A stretch of 64,000 bases of DNA from assembly GCA_015501055.1 (NCBI GenBank), contig JADNYV010000099.1:62001-126000 (forward strand), in the 5' to 3' direction. The DNA is from Mucidula mucida (Eukaryota; Basidiomycota; Agaricomycetes; Agaricales; Physalacriaceae). Shown here piece after piece: positions 34,611 through 46,865 of the stretch (position 1 is its first letter; every line of letters begins with the position of its first letter). A program made the translations under genes and the position numbers. The notes beneath the pieces were generated by a model that was given only the letters and a program-made list of their open reading frames with translations, searched no databases and was not told where the DNA came from.

Positions 34611-37473
34611 ATGTCGTCGTACAAGTCTGCGATTCGCGCTCAGCCGCCTTCAGATTCGCCTGTAGAAACGTCTAAATTCCGTGAAAAAGCACGGCAGCTG
34701 CAGGAATTGTTTCCTAGTTGGTCAAATGACGGTACGCAAACTTGAAAATATTGAGCAGAGCGCGTACTGACGATGCTGTTGACCAGATCTCCAGTCGCTC
34801 CTTGCAGAGGTGAACGGTGACGTTGAAACAGCAGCGACAAGGATTAGCGACGGTACGCTGTTTGCTGTATTTTCTTTGACCATCTCATCCTGTTTCAGGC
34901 CATGCAGAGCAGTGGGGAGCAGTCACTCGGAAAAAGGAGAAGAAACCGACGACACCGTCTGGCCATGCAGCGAAGGAGTCCATTTCGAACCGGGGTGACT
35001 TTCGTGGTGGCCGGGGAGGGCGCGGTGGCCGCGGTGGACCTGGTCGTGGCGGCCCTGCTGTCCGTGGTCGGGGCGGTCCTCCCAGAGGCGGCGCCAATGG
35101 CCACGTTGTCAATTCCAGTCCTCGCGCGTCCCCAGTGCCCTCGGGAAATGTATGGGCAAACGGAGCGCCGTCCACTTCAGCGCCACAGCCGGACGCGTCG
35201 GCGTCGTCGAACGAGTCGACAGCATGGGATTCGTCTTCGCACCTGGATACGTCCACAGCGGCATCCACGCCTGGCTCTGCCTGGACTGGCGTCAGCACGG
35301 CCTCGACATGGGGCGGAGACACTGAAGCCTCAGTCTCGTCAGTCAATCTCAGCCCCAAGCCTACAAAAACACCTGCAACGTCAAAAATGTCCTGGGCTCA
35401 GATTGCAAGGTATGTCGTTGCATTGTCATTCACCAACGTCTGCTGACACGCTAAAGGCCGCAGGAAAAACCGACGCCACCTCCTGCACCTGTTGTGGCGC
35501 CCCCCGCTCCAGCTCCCGCAGTAGCTCCGCCTCCCATACAGCCTCCAGCACCTGCTGTGCAAGAGCCTGATGCTGGATGGGAAGAGCCCACCACTCACAA
35601 GGAGCCGACCTGGGACGACGAGCCTCCCAAGACCAGCGCTGCTGACGTGTGGCCGGCTGCAGAGCCCATTTCATCAGAGCCTGAACCGCCCGCTCCCGCC
35701 AGAGAACCCACTCCACCTCCACCCCCACCCGAACCGATCTCCGAAAAAGTCGCAGAGCCGTCACCTGCTCCATCACCTGCAGTCGCCAAAGCTGCTGCTG
35801 CTCCGATACGCCCGGCAGTCGTCGCACATCGTAATAGTGCAAAGTACAAGACTGACCAGCCAGTTGTTATGCCCAGCTCTAGCTTTGGCACTGGTCTTGA
35901 CAAGGTTGGCATGCAATTTGGTAGTCTCAGTCTCGGTGGAGAGACCATGTTCGAACCTTCCGAGCCTGAACCCCAAGCAGAGCAGCCTCCCTCTCCTCCG
36001 ACTCCCCAGCCTTCTCTACCTGTTGTCGAACCCGTCGCACCTGCACCTGCACCTCCCGTTCCAGCAGTTGTGTCAGCACCTCAACCATCCGTGACATCCA
36101 CTTCGCTCGGCTCTAGCCTCTACCAACAGCAACAACAACAATCCATCTCACACCCACAGCAGCCTCAAGCTTCTCCTTTGGTGGCTACTACTCACGCGAA
36201 CCTCCCCACATCCGTTTCCCAACCTGCCGTCCCAACCCAACCACCTCACTTGAGCAATGTTGCTGCATCTCCCCGTCAACAATACACTCAACAACCTCCT
36301 CATCTCACTCAACAACCCCAGCAGCATCAAACTCATCACCAAGCTCCGCAATCCCATCTCCCTCAACAACTGCAACAGCAGTCGCTACATCATCACCAGT
36401 ACTCGCAGCACGGACTCCCTACACATATAGAGTCTCAACAGACTCAGACGCCACCTCAACAGCAGCCATCGTCCGCGCACTCGAGCTACTTCAGAGGCGG
36501 CGATGTACCACCTTACTTCCATGCTCCCACTCCTCCCGCTCAAGAGCAGGGTTACAACTCATTCGGTCAGCTCGTTAACCAGAACCAGCCTCAGCCTCAG
36601 CAACCTTCCCACCTTGGTGGATTCAGCGCCAACGATTATGGCGGTTACACTGAGGGAAGGGTTAGTCCATCACACGTCTTTCTCTTTGATTAATACTGAC
36701 GCAAATCACAGGGCTTTTACGAAAACTATCAGCCGACTGGATTCGGAGGACGTCATGTTTTGGGTAGCCACGAAGACATCAAAGGTCTTCCTGGCAACCA
36801 GTCCCAGCCTCCTTCCTCGGCGGGTGGTCTTCCTCCCTCAAACTCTGGTGGATCTCAGCAACAGCAGCAGCCATCCCAGCCTGGACAGAACCAAGGCCCT
36901 CAAGGTTATCCCGCCCCGCCTCCCACTATGCCCTACTACTATAACCCTTACACGCAAAATCAGTACTACGGCTCGCCGTACAACTCTGCGTATGGTGTTC
37001 CTCCTCCTCAGCCTTTCGTCAAGTATGCGACGATGTACCAGCCTCCCGGTCCAGGTGGAGCGCCTAGCCCTGTGACGAAGCAGCCTGGAAATGCCCAGCA
37101 AGGATACGGACAGGGCTTTGCTGGCGGATACGAGGAGTACCAACACCAGGGCCTAGGTGGAGGTGCAGACTATGGCAAGCCGCTATATGGCGGTGGTGCT
37201 GGTGCACGCGGATCGCCTGAGACACCGTATAAACCATACGCGACTGGGCCAAAGGACGTTAATGTGGGTGGACAGGCGAAGCCTGGCCAGGCGCAGCCTC
37301 AACAGCAAGGGTTCTACGGGAACCGGTTTGCTAGTGGAGGCGGTGCTGGCGGGCAGGGTGTTGGTGGTCCTCAGCAGACAGGACATGGACCGCAAGGCCA
37401 TTTGTACCCTCAACAAGGCCAGAATGATGCTAGCTTTTACTACCAAAATCAAGGCGGGCGGTATTGGCAGTAG
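34611..37473 (+). CDS. DEF1: DEF1-like RNA polymerase II degradation factor (CUE domain, Gln-rich)
   Basis: Five exons: 34611-34731, 34787-34852, 34899-35409, 35457-36660 and 36712-37473, all joining in frame to 887 residues. The N-terminal CUE-type ubiquitin-binding region reads REKARQLQELFPSWSND, then DLQSLLAEVNGDVETAATR. An RGG-like segment (GGRGGRGGRGGPGRGG) follows. The rest is a very long low-complexity region, first Pro/Glu/Ala-rich, then Gln/His-rich, then Gly/Gln/Tyr-rich, ending GGRYWQ. CUE plus a long Gln-rich tail is the layout of yeast Def1, which recruits ubiquitin ligase machinery to stalled RNA polymerase II. The role here is inferred from that layout. The Gly/Tyr/Gln tail also looks prone to condensate formation. 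Confidence 0.8.
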
Positions 37474-38848
37474 TGGTTGGCGATGTCGACGCTGATGTTT
37501 TTGTTTGTTTTATATCACGACTTGCTTGCTTTCTTGATATGTTCCGTTTTTCTTTTGTGTTCTCGTAGCATACATACATATCTCACCACTGTCTGATCTT
37601 CACTACTCTGTACATTGTAAAATGATGCTCATTCAAAATCATTTGAGATTTCGAGACTGCTTGTGTGAAAGTTCAATGCTGCAGCGTGCGCTAGCAGCGC
37701 GGTTGTGATTATGTCACATCGTTGCCTTTCAACTGACGTTCATCGTTCAACCTTTCAACGATTGACATTCTCTACAATCATTACCATTTCCATCTCTGGC
37801 TCGACGAGAATAGCGAAGCTTTTACATTGAAGCGTCCATCTCATTATCTCTTCGTGTCACTCTGGCTTCCTCAACCGTGGCTATCCTTTCATATGTCTGG
37901 CGCGCGAATAGAAGATGCCGGCATCTGTACCCGGTGAGTACCTTCCTTTCATTGTAACGGTGATTCCTCTGCTCATCTCCGTTGTTCGCAGTTCGTTGGT
38001 TTGGTGGTTGATTAATGCACGGGCCAAGTATGGGTCAATCACTAACTAGATTCTTCTTCCTTTTCGACGCGATGATTGTCAGCCTCACGCTTCGTCTTCT
38101 TTGAAACTGCTTGCAAGGATTTCTCATGGCTATCAACTATTATCTTCTGCTTTCTACTACAACTCCCGGTCGCAACAGTTCTCGTTGAAGGACACTTACC
38201 GTCGGCCAGAAGTCCAAGACACTACCGATCTCCAGTTTGCTGCTTCACTTTGAATGTGTTTCCCGTGACCGAGTTCTCCTAGTGATTTCGGTTGTCCAGG
38301 TGAATCGACGGCCTTCGTTCCGTCAGGGTAAGCCGTTTGTGTGTTTAAAGCCTTCCTTTGTCTTTCTAAAAACGACCTAGCAGATGCATGGCCATGGTCC
38401 GCCATCGATGGCCTCTGCTCCGCCTCTCCCTCACGCCTGCATGCCTCCGCTGCTCACCCTTGGTCTGTCCCTTTCGTACATGGACAGACCACCAAAAGGC
38501 ATCCTTTGTGTTTCTTCCGTCCCCATTATCGCAGGGTCATCCGATGACGCATAGATGGGACACGTTTTTAATGCGATCGTGTGATAGAGCCCAGTCCAGT
38601 CAAAAGAGTGCGGCCAATGGACAACTATACGGGGAATGGGCAACACGTTCCGACCACGACGTGCTTTTAAGACGGGGGAGCGGTACTGGTCAAAAGCAAA
38701 TCGACCATGGTAAAGGAAAGAAGGTCCAAGTAGATTCCTTGGACGACCACTTGAGCCACTGGCTGCGGGAGTATAAATTGTGGGTCTGTTTCCCCGTCGT
38801 TTGCGTTGATCCCGACTTACACACACATTTTTCTGCTATTAGCCACAG
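37474..38848. other. Intergenic and 5' leader region of the HMG-box gene
   Basis: 1.4 kb without a supported coding region. It includes the TATA box at 38772. Confidence 0.5.
38772..38777 (+). promoter_or_regulatory. TATA box of the HMG-box gene
   Basis: TATAAA in ggagTATAAAttg, 72 nt before the ATG at 38849, a position compatible with transcription starting in the pyrimidine-rich stretch that follows. Confidence 0.55.
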
Positions 38849-39646
38849 ATGCCCGCCGAACACGTACCGCGCCCGAAGAATGCCTTCATATTCTTCCGCT
38901 CCTACTACAACGCGCATCCTCTGGAGTTTGTCGATCCGTCCGACCAGCCGCATCCGGACCAGAACTCGGTCTCCTGCGCCGCGGCGGCGATCTGGCGGTC
39001 GTACAGTCTAGAGGAGAAGCGGCCCTTCCAGGAGATGGCGGAGCGCGAGAAGGAGCGCTATCAGGTGGAGTATCCAGGCTACAAGTACGGGAGCGGGGGC
39101 GGGGGCGTGAAGCGGGTCAAGGACAGGAGACGCAGTCTGCCGAACACCGGGACGACCAAGAAGGTGACCAAGGCGAAGCGCAGACAGTCTGTGTCGCGGA
39201 GGAGAGTCAGTATCGCGAGCACGACGACAGCGAGATCGCCCAGTCCGCTACCGCCATCTCTTGAGGCGATGTCACCGCAGTCTTCGACGTCGCCCACTCC
39301 TCCTCCGCGCACGCCATCGCCCATGCCTGAGGAGGCACCCGACTACCACAGCGACTACGTTATTGGTGCCGAGTTCGACTTTGACTCGGACGCGTACTTG
39401 GATGACGAGCTCGATTTCAAGTTTTCGCATTATTCCTTCAACTCGGTTGAACACGTCAAGGAGGAGTGGGACACGTATGTCGATCCCGTGTTCCCGTCTT
39501 ATCGCGAAGATCCTGCGTCGTTCTACGCGCACACACAGGCTGATGAGGGGGGTGGCGAGTTTACGTTTTTCCATCAAGGGGAGAGAGTGGTCAAGGTTGA
39601 AGAGCAGGATGAGGAGGAGCAGCAGCAGCTGGAGGAAGTGCTGTAG
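38849..39646 (+). CDS. HMG-box transcription factor
   Basis: Single exon of 265 residues. The HMG box occupies about residues 5-78: VPRPKNAFIFFRSYYNAHP, then SCAAAAIWRSYSLEEKRPFQ and EMAEREKERYQVEYPGYKY. This is the sequence-specific MATA/SOX-like type, as shown by RPKNAFIFFR. A basic stretch follows (KRVKDRRRSLPN, KAKRRQSVSRRRV) that can serve as nuclear signal. Then come a Ser/Pro-rich region and an acidic C-terminus (AEFDFDSDAYLDDELDF, KVEEQDEEEQQQ) typical of activation domains. Such factors in mushrooms regulate mating-type output or fruiting, but no mating-type neighbours (homeodomain pair or pheromone genes) are seen here, so the target process is unknown. Confidence 0.9.
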   Translation: MPAEHVPRPKNAFIFFRSYYNAHPLEFVDPSDQPHPDQNSVSCAAAAIWRSYSLEEKRPFQEMAEREKERYQVEYPGYKYGSGGGGVKRVKDRRRSLPNTGTTKKVTKAKRRQSVSRRRVSIASTTTARSPSPLPPSLEAMSPQSSTSPTPPPRTPSPMPEEAPDYHSDYVIGAEFDFDSDAYLDDELDFKFSHYSFNSVEHVKEEWDTYVDPVFPSYREDPASFYAHTQADEGGGEFTFFHQGERVVKVEEQDEEEQQQLEEVL

Positions 39647-40068
39647 ACGCATATCTCACTATTAGTATCATTTATCGCATCCTGTAGAATAGCATTTTTG
39701 TACCATCACACGTAGCACTGATTCACCCACCCCGGATAGTTAGATGTAATAATGTTAAAGTTTGTGGCGCAGGGCGCACACCTATTTACGTCTATGTCAC
39801 TCTCAAGGTATCGGATTTGAACTGGTGGAACTTGTGCGATTGGCTGGAGAATGTTTGGAGCTGTCTTTTTTCTTTCTACTGCCCTTGAACCGATGCCGGA
39901 CACGTTCTCACAATACCACAGCTTGACGTCTTGGCGAGGTCATCCAATAACGCTCGTGCATGTCTTAGCTACAACAGCACCAAGACACTTGTGTGCGAGA
40001 TAAAAAGGGCTCTGAATTGACGGATCCACCCCCAAGCTTCTTCTTTCAGCCCAAGGTCCATCCTACCC
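39647..40068. other. Intergenic region with TATA-like element
   Basis: GATAAAAAGG at 39999-40008 lies about 60 nt before the next ATG and may be its TATA box. Nothing else seen. Confidence 0.5.
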
Positions 40069-40901
40069 ATGTCGCGCCTTCTCAGGAAACTCTCTCGACC
40101 ATCACGCGCTGAAGGATCGGAAAAGATACAAGATCACGGCAATCAGCATACAGGTGAGTTGTGTGTTGTCGTCGTATCGAGTTTCTCAGACTCGTATATA
40201 GCAGATATGCCGCCTGAAATTCTGGATATCTTACTCCGTCATCTCTGGGACTCACGGATGCCCTCGCACGAACGTATGCACCTGATGACGGCATGTCCTC
40301 TCGTGAACCGCACATGGCGCGCCGTCTACGCGCGGATATCTGCAGAACACGTCCACATCCCCAGCCTCCCGTTCCTCTATTATCTCTGCCGAATCATCCG
40401 CTCCCGTAAGTCTGTTATCTACGGCATGCTACCGCATACCGTGCGCCGGATGACATGCTACTCTGACCTCACCTATGGAAAAGCAGAGTCCGCGTCGAGA
40501 AGGGCGTACCTTACGCTCGCCAATCTGCCAGACTTTCGCTCGACGTCTGTTTTCCCAATCTCACTGCGCTCGAGTTGCGGTTACGATTCAGAGTCGGGAT
40601 GTTCTCCCATGTGGGCGCTTACATGAACGGCAAGGAGGTGTTGCGGACCTGCGTTCGCATACGGATGATGCATACTCGGCGGGCGATAGAGTGGCGCATA
40701 TTCATTGAAAGCCCCAAGGTGCGCCGCGCAGATGCCGCGCGCCTGTGCGCGTCTTCGTGCTTTAGGTTTCTCGGCAAGAGCATCGCACCGGGACCGGTCA
40801 GCGCGGACGTCACGTCGTGGCGGGACTTTGAGCTGTCGTCGAATCAGCGCAAAGTCCTGTTCACCAAATCCACCACGTTTTGCGATCGACCGGGGGATTA
40901 G
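40069..40901 (+). CDS. F-box-like protein with one frame break
   Basis: ATG 40069 starts exon 1 (MSRLLRKLSRPSRAEG). A 51-nt intron (40154-40204) leads to DMPPEILDILLRHLWDSRMP, then CPLVNRTWRAVYARI, an F-box-like start of the kind common in agaricomycetes. The frame then reads STSVFP. To continue as NLTALELRLRFRVGMF it needs one more C in the CCC run at 40554-40556. From there the sequence is open to TAG 40899-40901. The downstream part (YMNGKEVLRTCVRIRMMH) looks like genuine coding. Function is inferred only from the F-box-like motif. Confidence 0.6.
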
Positions 40902-41102
40902 CGTAGCGTGAATTATTGCCTTGGGAGAGCGGCTGGCGTGTCACTGAGTAAGGGTACACTTTCGGAAAGTGGGTTGAATGCTGCTGATCGCTTACTACCT
41001 ATAGTGAGCAAGCCCGGGTTTGCGTCTATCGCTGGATCCTGTGTACGAGCAAAGCCGATGGGACGATATACTACGAGACACTCCACGACCTGTACGTACC
41101 TC

Positions 41103-41115
41103 TTTTTTTTTTTTT
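41103..41115. repeat. Poly-T tract (T13)
   Basis: Thirteen consecutive T are seen directly. Confidence 0.95.
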
Positions 41116-41618
41116 ACCGCATCGTTCGATCGTTGAGATCTAAGTTTTTTTTCGAGGATAGCGACCATGCTGTTCTGATTGCCGCAACCTTTCTCGTTAC
41201 GCTATGAGGTCGTCTGCCAGATTTCCAGTACGCTGAAGCTGGCCATATTCCTCGCGCATGTATTACTTGGCTCAAGACATGTATGACATACAGTTACTGT
41301 TAACGAAACTTTCCCTGCAGGTGGTACATATCATTGATGTGGCGTAAATTTAAACATCATGGTGCCGCAACGTGCTGTCAAAATTGCAACGGCATACTGA
41401 TAAAAGGTCTGGACTCGGTCTTGTAGTGCAAACTTCAGATAAAGCACATCAAACAAAATACTTACACTCAACATTTTGTATCAGAAATGTATGAGAACAA
41501 TCGAACTAGTACGCACTACTATTACTCTTCAACTCAAAATCTACCTAGATGCATAGGGCGCCTATCATTGACTAATTGGAGGAACGTTAGAAGGTTAAAC
41601 AGTTATCCCCTCGGACGA

Positions 41619-41625
41619 TATAAAG
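41619..41625 (+). promoter_or_regulatory. TATA-like element before the small candidate gene
   Basis: TATAAAG lies 40 nt before ATG 41659 and 24 nt before ATG 41643. Confidence 0.35.
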
Positions 41626-41658
41626 GCTGGCTCGCACTCTAAATGTTCCCTTCAAGCA

Positions 41659-42045
41659 ATGTCTCACAACTCTCAGAGCCTGATGCTCGGTCTCCAAGAG
41701 AAACTGCTAGATCTATTCTCTCAGTCACCACGTAAATGTATTCGTGGATTGAAGCTTCCTGGTGTCGTATTCGTTGACCAAAACGCACACCGGGGTTCCC
41801 ATATTCGCAGCCATCGACGACCTCCATGGCGCAAAGTTCGACTAATCCAAGCTCTCCTGACGGATCGTAAGCTCCTGCAGTGGGCGACTGGTACCGTCGA
41901 CAAAGACTTCCGCATTGACATCGAGCTCGGTGGGACGGGACATGCATCTGAAGGCGGCAACACGTGTAGCAATTCTACTTTTCCCATTCTTGTTGTAACG
42001 AAAGTTTCGATAAATACAATGCTCTACATCGGTATCGTTGGTTGA
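41659..42045 (+). CDS. Hypothetical small protein (128 residues)
   Basis: A single open frame from ATG 41659 (MSHNSQSLMLGLQEKLLDLF) to TGA 42043-42045. No domain recognised. Support is limited to the TATA-like box just upstream. An ATG at 41643 in another frame could begin a spliced alternative. Confidence 0.25.
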   Translation: MSHNSQSLMLGLQEKLLDLFSQSPRKCIRGLKLPGVVFVDQNAHRGSHIRSHRRPPWRKVRLIQALLTDRKLLQWATGTVDKDFRIDIELGGTGHASEGGNTCSNSTFPILVVTKVSINTMLYIGIVG

Positions 42046-42252
42046 AAACCAAGGTATAATTGGAGGTACTCGGTACATATAAACAGATATTTTTGTACAA
42101 ACGACGGGATGAAGAGATATGTAAATGACAGATGAGATGACGGAGATGCATGGCAATGATAGCGAGGACAACATACAGGGGCGAAACGATAGCAAAATAA
42201 AATAAGACCAAGAGAGGTGTCCATGATTATCACTGGAAATCGTACTGCAGGA

Positions 42253-45200
42253 TCAAGCTGCAGCGGGTATTTTCGTTTTGGATTCCTTCAGATTTTCTTT
42301 TTCGTGATCATACTCCGAATCCGTAGTCATCTCGGAGACCGGGGCTGTCGTAGGCGCAGCCTTTGCTTTCGCCAATGTTCGTTCGGTAGCCAATGATGAC
42401 ATTCGACGCTGAGGTGTGGAAGAGGACACGGAAGAAGGGGTGGAAGTCGCGGAAGTAGGCCGTGAAGTGGAAGATTTCAAAGATGTTATCCTTGAAGCGA
42501 TGTTTGGTGCACCATTCAACGAGGCGCGCAGTTTATTCGGAGGAGGGCCCATTGAGCCTTCAACAGACGAACGTTGTGGCTTCGAGGATGTGGAGGTGCC
42601 CAGCCTATTGACGGGGGTAGGCGTGCCGAACGTGTTCACCCTTGCACTCTTTATCAGGACAGGGTTCGTAGCAGCTTTCGAGATGGAAGGCTTCTCGTTG
42701 GATAGTTTGTGACGGGCGGAGGTCGTAGACATCACGCTGTCTCGGCCCCCAGACGAGTCAGAAACTACAGAGGGTGGACGCGAGCGGGGAGTGACCATGC
42801 TCGATTGACGGCGCGGTGGTGCTTGAGTTGCAGTGGGACGTGCGGGCGTTGCACCTGCGGTGCCTACGCCGCCTATCTTCCGTTTGATCTGGGTAAATGT
42901 TCGTTAGACATTCATGTTGAATAAATAGGAAAGCACCAACCAGTTCAAGCTCCTGTTGCTTTGACTCCAACGCCATATTCAAACCGTCCACATCGGCTCT
43001 GTCCTTCTCTCGCTCCTTGTGCAGCTGGGTGATCTTCAGGTCCTTGTTCGCACTATCGTTCTTCAACTCGTGGATTTGTCGCTTCAAATTCTCTATTTCG
43101 ATGTTGAGATTTTCCGCAGCCTTCGCCTCATCCTCTAGTCTGGCGATATCCTGTAGAGCGCGGTCTCGCTCCTGTCGCACCGACATCTTCTCCTGATACG
43201 CCTTCTCCTCTTCCTTACGATAACGTGCCTGGATGTCCGCCTTCTCCTGGTCGCGCTCTTCTTTGAGACGCGAAAGCTCGGAGTGATGGTCTTCGCGTAC
43301 GCGTGACAACTCAGTTTCGAACTTCTCGCGCAGGTTAGCCTGGTTCGTAGCATGAGCCGCTTCCAATTGATCGAGGTCTTCGTCGTGGCGTTGCATAAGT
43401 TCTTGAATACGCTTCTCACGCTCTTCGATAACCTCCGACAGGTGCGCGAGCTCGTCTTCGTCAATTCGTTTCTGGAGCTGATTCCTGCTTAGCATATGTG
43501 AGAAGCGACTAAAGAAAACATACCTCATTCTTCTCGTGCTCCAAATCCGCATTACGATCCCACAGTTCGGTGAGTTGTTGCTCAATCTCGGCGCACTTGT
43601 TGGCGCTATCGTTGTAGTCCACTTCCATGTGGTCGATCTTCTTGTGAAGTTCCGCGATGTCCTGCTGTAACTCGCCCCGCTGTTGTTCAAGCGCAAGCTT
43701 AGCACTCTCTAGGGTCTCGATCTTCTCGGACATCTTCTCTGAGTGGCGCCACTGGGCCTCGAGCTCGGACTTGAGCATGCGCAACTCGTCCTGGTCGTCC
43801 TTGACCTCTTTTTTGGCAGCCTCGACCTCCGTTTTCATCGAGGCCTTCTCGATTTCATAGCGCTCAATCCTCAACTCGAGCTCCCCACGCTCCTGCTCCC
43901 AAAGTGCTTGCGCCTCCTCAAATCTCTCCTTGCCCTCTTCCTTCTCTTGTACGGCCTTTCTGAGCTCCTCCTCATCAATCAAGCCGATGCTCATATTGCT
44001 GAGTTGGTCCATTTGCTCCTGAGCTGCCTGGATGCCGCGCTGGAGTTCGCGTTCGCTCTCGTCGCGCTTCCAGAGGGCCTCCTTGAGCTGGCCCACCTCT
44101 TCGGCCTTCTCATGCAACACACTCTCCAGCTTGTCGACCTGGTCCCTGAACATCTCTTCCTTGCGTTGCCACGAACTCCTCTCTCTATGCAGCGTGGCGA
44201 TCTGCTCTTGCATAGCAGCGAGAGCAAATCCGCTGGCCTCATCGAGCGCACTCCGATCCATACTCTCCTGACGAGAGGACTCCACCTGATCCTCGAGATA
44301 GCGGCAGGTCTGTTCGAGCTCGATAACCTTCTTCTTCCAGCCTCTCAGAAGGCCTTTCCTTCGCATATCCTCCTTCTCCGCCTCCTTCAACTTCCTTCCT
44401 AGTATCTCGACAAGCTCCTCGCGAGCAAGCAGATCTGCCTCATACTGGCCACATAGCTCGTCTCGCATGGCCAGCTGGTTCTGCAATGCGAAGAGCGCGG
44501 CTTCCTCCTTGGACGCACGTCGGACGTGGGTCAATCCCTTTGGCGGTGTGACCGGAATCATGGTTTGCGGAGTGTAATACGTTGTGGCATTGGCACGGAA
44601 TGGATCAGGTTCGGGCGTCTTGGCGGCATAGACGACAAGGTCAGCGGAAGACTCGTCGTTAATATCCGCCTCAGGCGGCGGCCCGGACCTAGATATGGAG
44701 GCGCTCTTGGAGAGCATAGAATGGAACACCTGTGTCGCTGAGGGCGCGACTTCGGCTCCGAAGGGATGCATGGGCTGGCGAAGGACTATCCTTTTCGGAC
44801 GGAATTGGAGATGCCCTTTCACTGGATAGAATTGAATGTCCGAGAGACGAGTTGGAGGAACGATTCGCCGTCGAGATTGACGAACGATTAGAGTTGCCGT
44901 CCATAGAAAAAAAGACGGACTGGCCGAGGCTGAAGGATTGACTGCGTTCGTGCAACATCGATGGCAGACGTGGCGACTTCTCCTTCCTATGAAAGATATC
45001 TTCGTTCACCTCTGCCGAGGGCGCGTCCTCTTTCACATCCATCGCGCGTTCTTTGCCTTTGCCCTTGTTGACATATGGCGTAGACGTGCGGATGTTGTTG
45101 TGGAAGCCTCCATCGTCGACGTCCGACTTTGGGGAATCCATTGATGTATTGAAGGAGGGACCTTGGAGGTCAAAGGCTACACCAGGAGGGAAGGAGGGCA

Positions 45201-46355
45201 ATTGAAAGTCCTGGGACACGTCGAAATATATTAGACGTATCTGGGGAAGGGAGCATGGGTGCACTGTTATTCCCGTCGGTAGAGAAGGACATTGAGCTGT
45301 CCGAATTGACGCCACCGAGAGGAAGAATACTTCGTTCAAAGAAGGTCGCTGTAATTTTGGGGAGCGAGGAATCGGCGAGAGAGAGTTTGCCCGGGTAAGT
45401 TCTTTGGGAGGCGGTTGGAATACGGGAGGTGGTTGGAACACGGGAGGATGTGGTAACGATTGTGGAACCTGGTCGGAATCTATCGACTGGTCGGGGGTCA
45501 TGACTTTGTAGGCATCACGGGAGAAGAAGCGGACGTTCTGGCCTGTGCCAGGTGTATTAGGTTCGCGTAAAATAGATCGTACAGAGCCGAACTGGTCTGT
45601 CGGTGAAATAGGGTTGGGTAAGACATTGTTGTTATTATCGTTGTTGTAAGATGATTCGAGAGATCGCAGCATATCGAGCGAAGGTCGTCGCAAGACGTTC
45701 GGTGTAGAACGACCCGAGTCCATTGATGGACGTAGTAGGTCTTGGGAAGGCCTACGGGTGGGTTCTGGAGAGCGAGAGCGTACAGCTTGTTCGGCGGTCG
45801 CTCGGCTGAGCGAATGTTGAGCTTCTAAGCGAGATACGCGTCAAGAATGAAGGCACAGCTTGAATGTGGAATCCTACCATTACTGTTGTTTCCACCAACG
45901 AGGCTCATTGCAGACTTCTTTTTAGGGAGTCCAATCTGTGGGCCCGGAGACGTCGACCGTATACGCAATGAGTCGTCATCCCTCTTCTTGGGCTTCAACG
46001 TGAAACGACGGCTGCCCTTTGAAGGTGACATGGGGGGCACGGGCGGCGCAGGGGAATCGGAGCGCTCGGATTCGGGATGGAAGACAGACATGTTGGGGTG
46101 CTGCTCGCGGACAGTGTTGAGCACATCGAGACTGGCAGAAGGCTGCTCAACAGTCTCCTGGGTGCGACTCTTCATCCCCGGCAGCTGCTTGAGCCTGTTC
46201 CACATTGCAAATAGGTTCTCGTCGTCGAGGAAGACGATGTCGGCAAAGGTCTTGAGGGCGTCAGGTCGCACAGCGCGGTTGGTGTTGGTGGACGAACGAA
46301 AAGCGTGACGTGACCCATATGGTTCCCCCCTGGCAGCACAAGCACGACCAAACAC
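42253..46355 (-). CDS. Large coiled-coil protein, Cut12-like spindle-pole-body type
   Basis: Reads from about 46355 (true start not found, no ATG in the first frame) to TGA/TAA near 42253, ending ESKTKIPAAA. The N-terminal part is disordered and includes SILREPNTPGTGQNVRFFSR, DAYKVMTPDQS, LHERSQSFSLGQSVFFSM and PEADINDESSADLVVYAA. Then comes a coiled coil of over 500 residues (MRDELCGQYEADLLAREELV to NMALESKQQELEL) interrupted by a 39-nt intron near 43520. A basic Ser/Thr-rich tail closes the protein. These blocks match agaricomycete proteins carrying a Cut12 domain, which in fission yeast acts at the spindle pole body. Frames change near 45330, 45230 and 44745. One fits a missing C and another a missing CA unit, so the protein is probably continuous in the organism. 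Confidence 0.65.
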
Positions 46356-46865
46356 TTGTCGCGTCGCGACTTGATCACCTGACTGCGTTTACTTACTTAC
46401 TGTATCGCAGTCATCTGTAGACGCTCCGAGTTCTAGTGACCATAGACATCTGTATCAAGCCATATTAAAGGCGCATCTCGGACTTTCAATGCCCTGACTC
46501 CCGGAGACTTCCATATGGATTCTGCCTTTTCCAGTAAGACACTCCAGTCAGCATTATTTGTGTAGTAACCTCTCTTCACGACCTATGAGCATCGAGGACT
46601 GCAGGATGGCACCTGGTCAAACACGCTTGTTTGGTTAGAACTTTGGCGTCTTTCGTCGCTCTCTTGATCGTCACGCCGACATACTGAATTCGTCTAGCTT
46701 CTCGATATATTTTACATATACGCCAACATCCAACTAAACGCCCCGCTGCTGCTGCACCTTCAGGTGATAGCTCCTTTAAGATTATATTGTGTCTCACTAC
46801 AACCGGTGACGCACACTACAAGGTGAGTCGCAGTGTGTCCGCCGCAAGCGAGATAAATCAGCGCA
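46356..46865. other. Intergenic region
   Basis: Probably contains the first exon or leader of the Cut12-like gene. No distinct feature seen. Confidence 0.4.

Larger units (their letters stand above)
40902..42252. other. Intergenic region with one doubtful small gene
   Basis: Apart from the candidate at 41659 and a T13 run (41103-41115), no feature is recognised. Confidence 0.45.

Noticed and set aside
43743..44402. 219-codon leucine-rich open frame opposite the Cut12-like coiled coil
   Set aside because: Complement of Glu/Lys/Gln-rich codons reads as Leu/Phe/Ser-rich, so it is a shadow and not a membrane protein.
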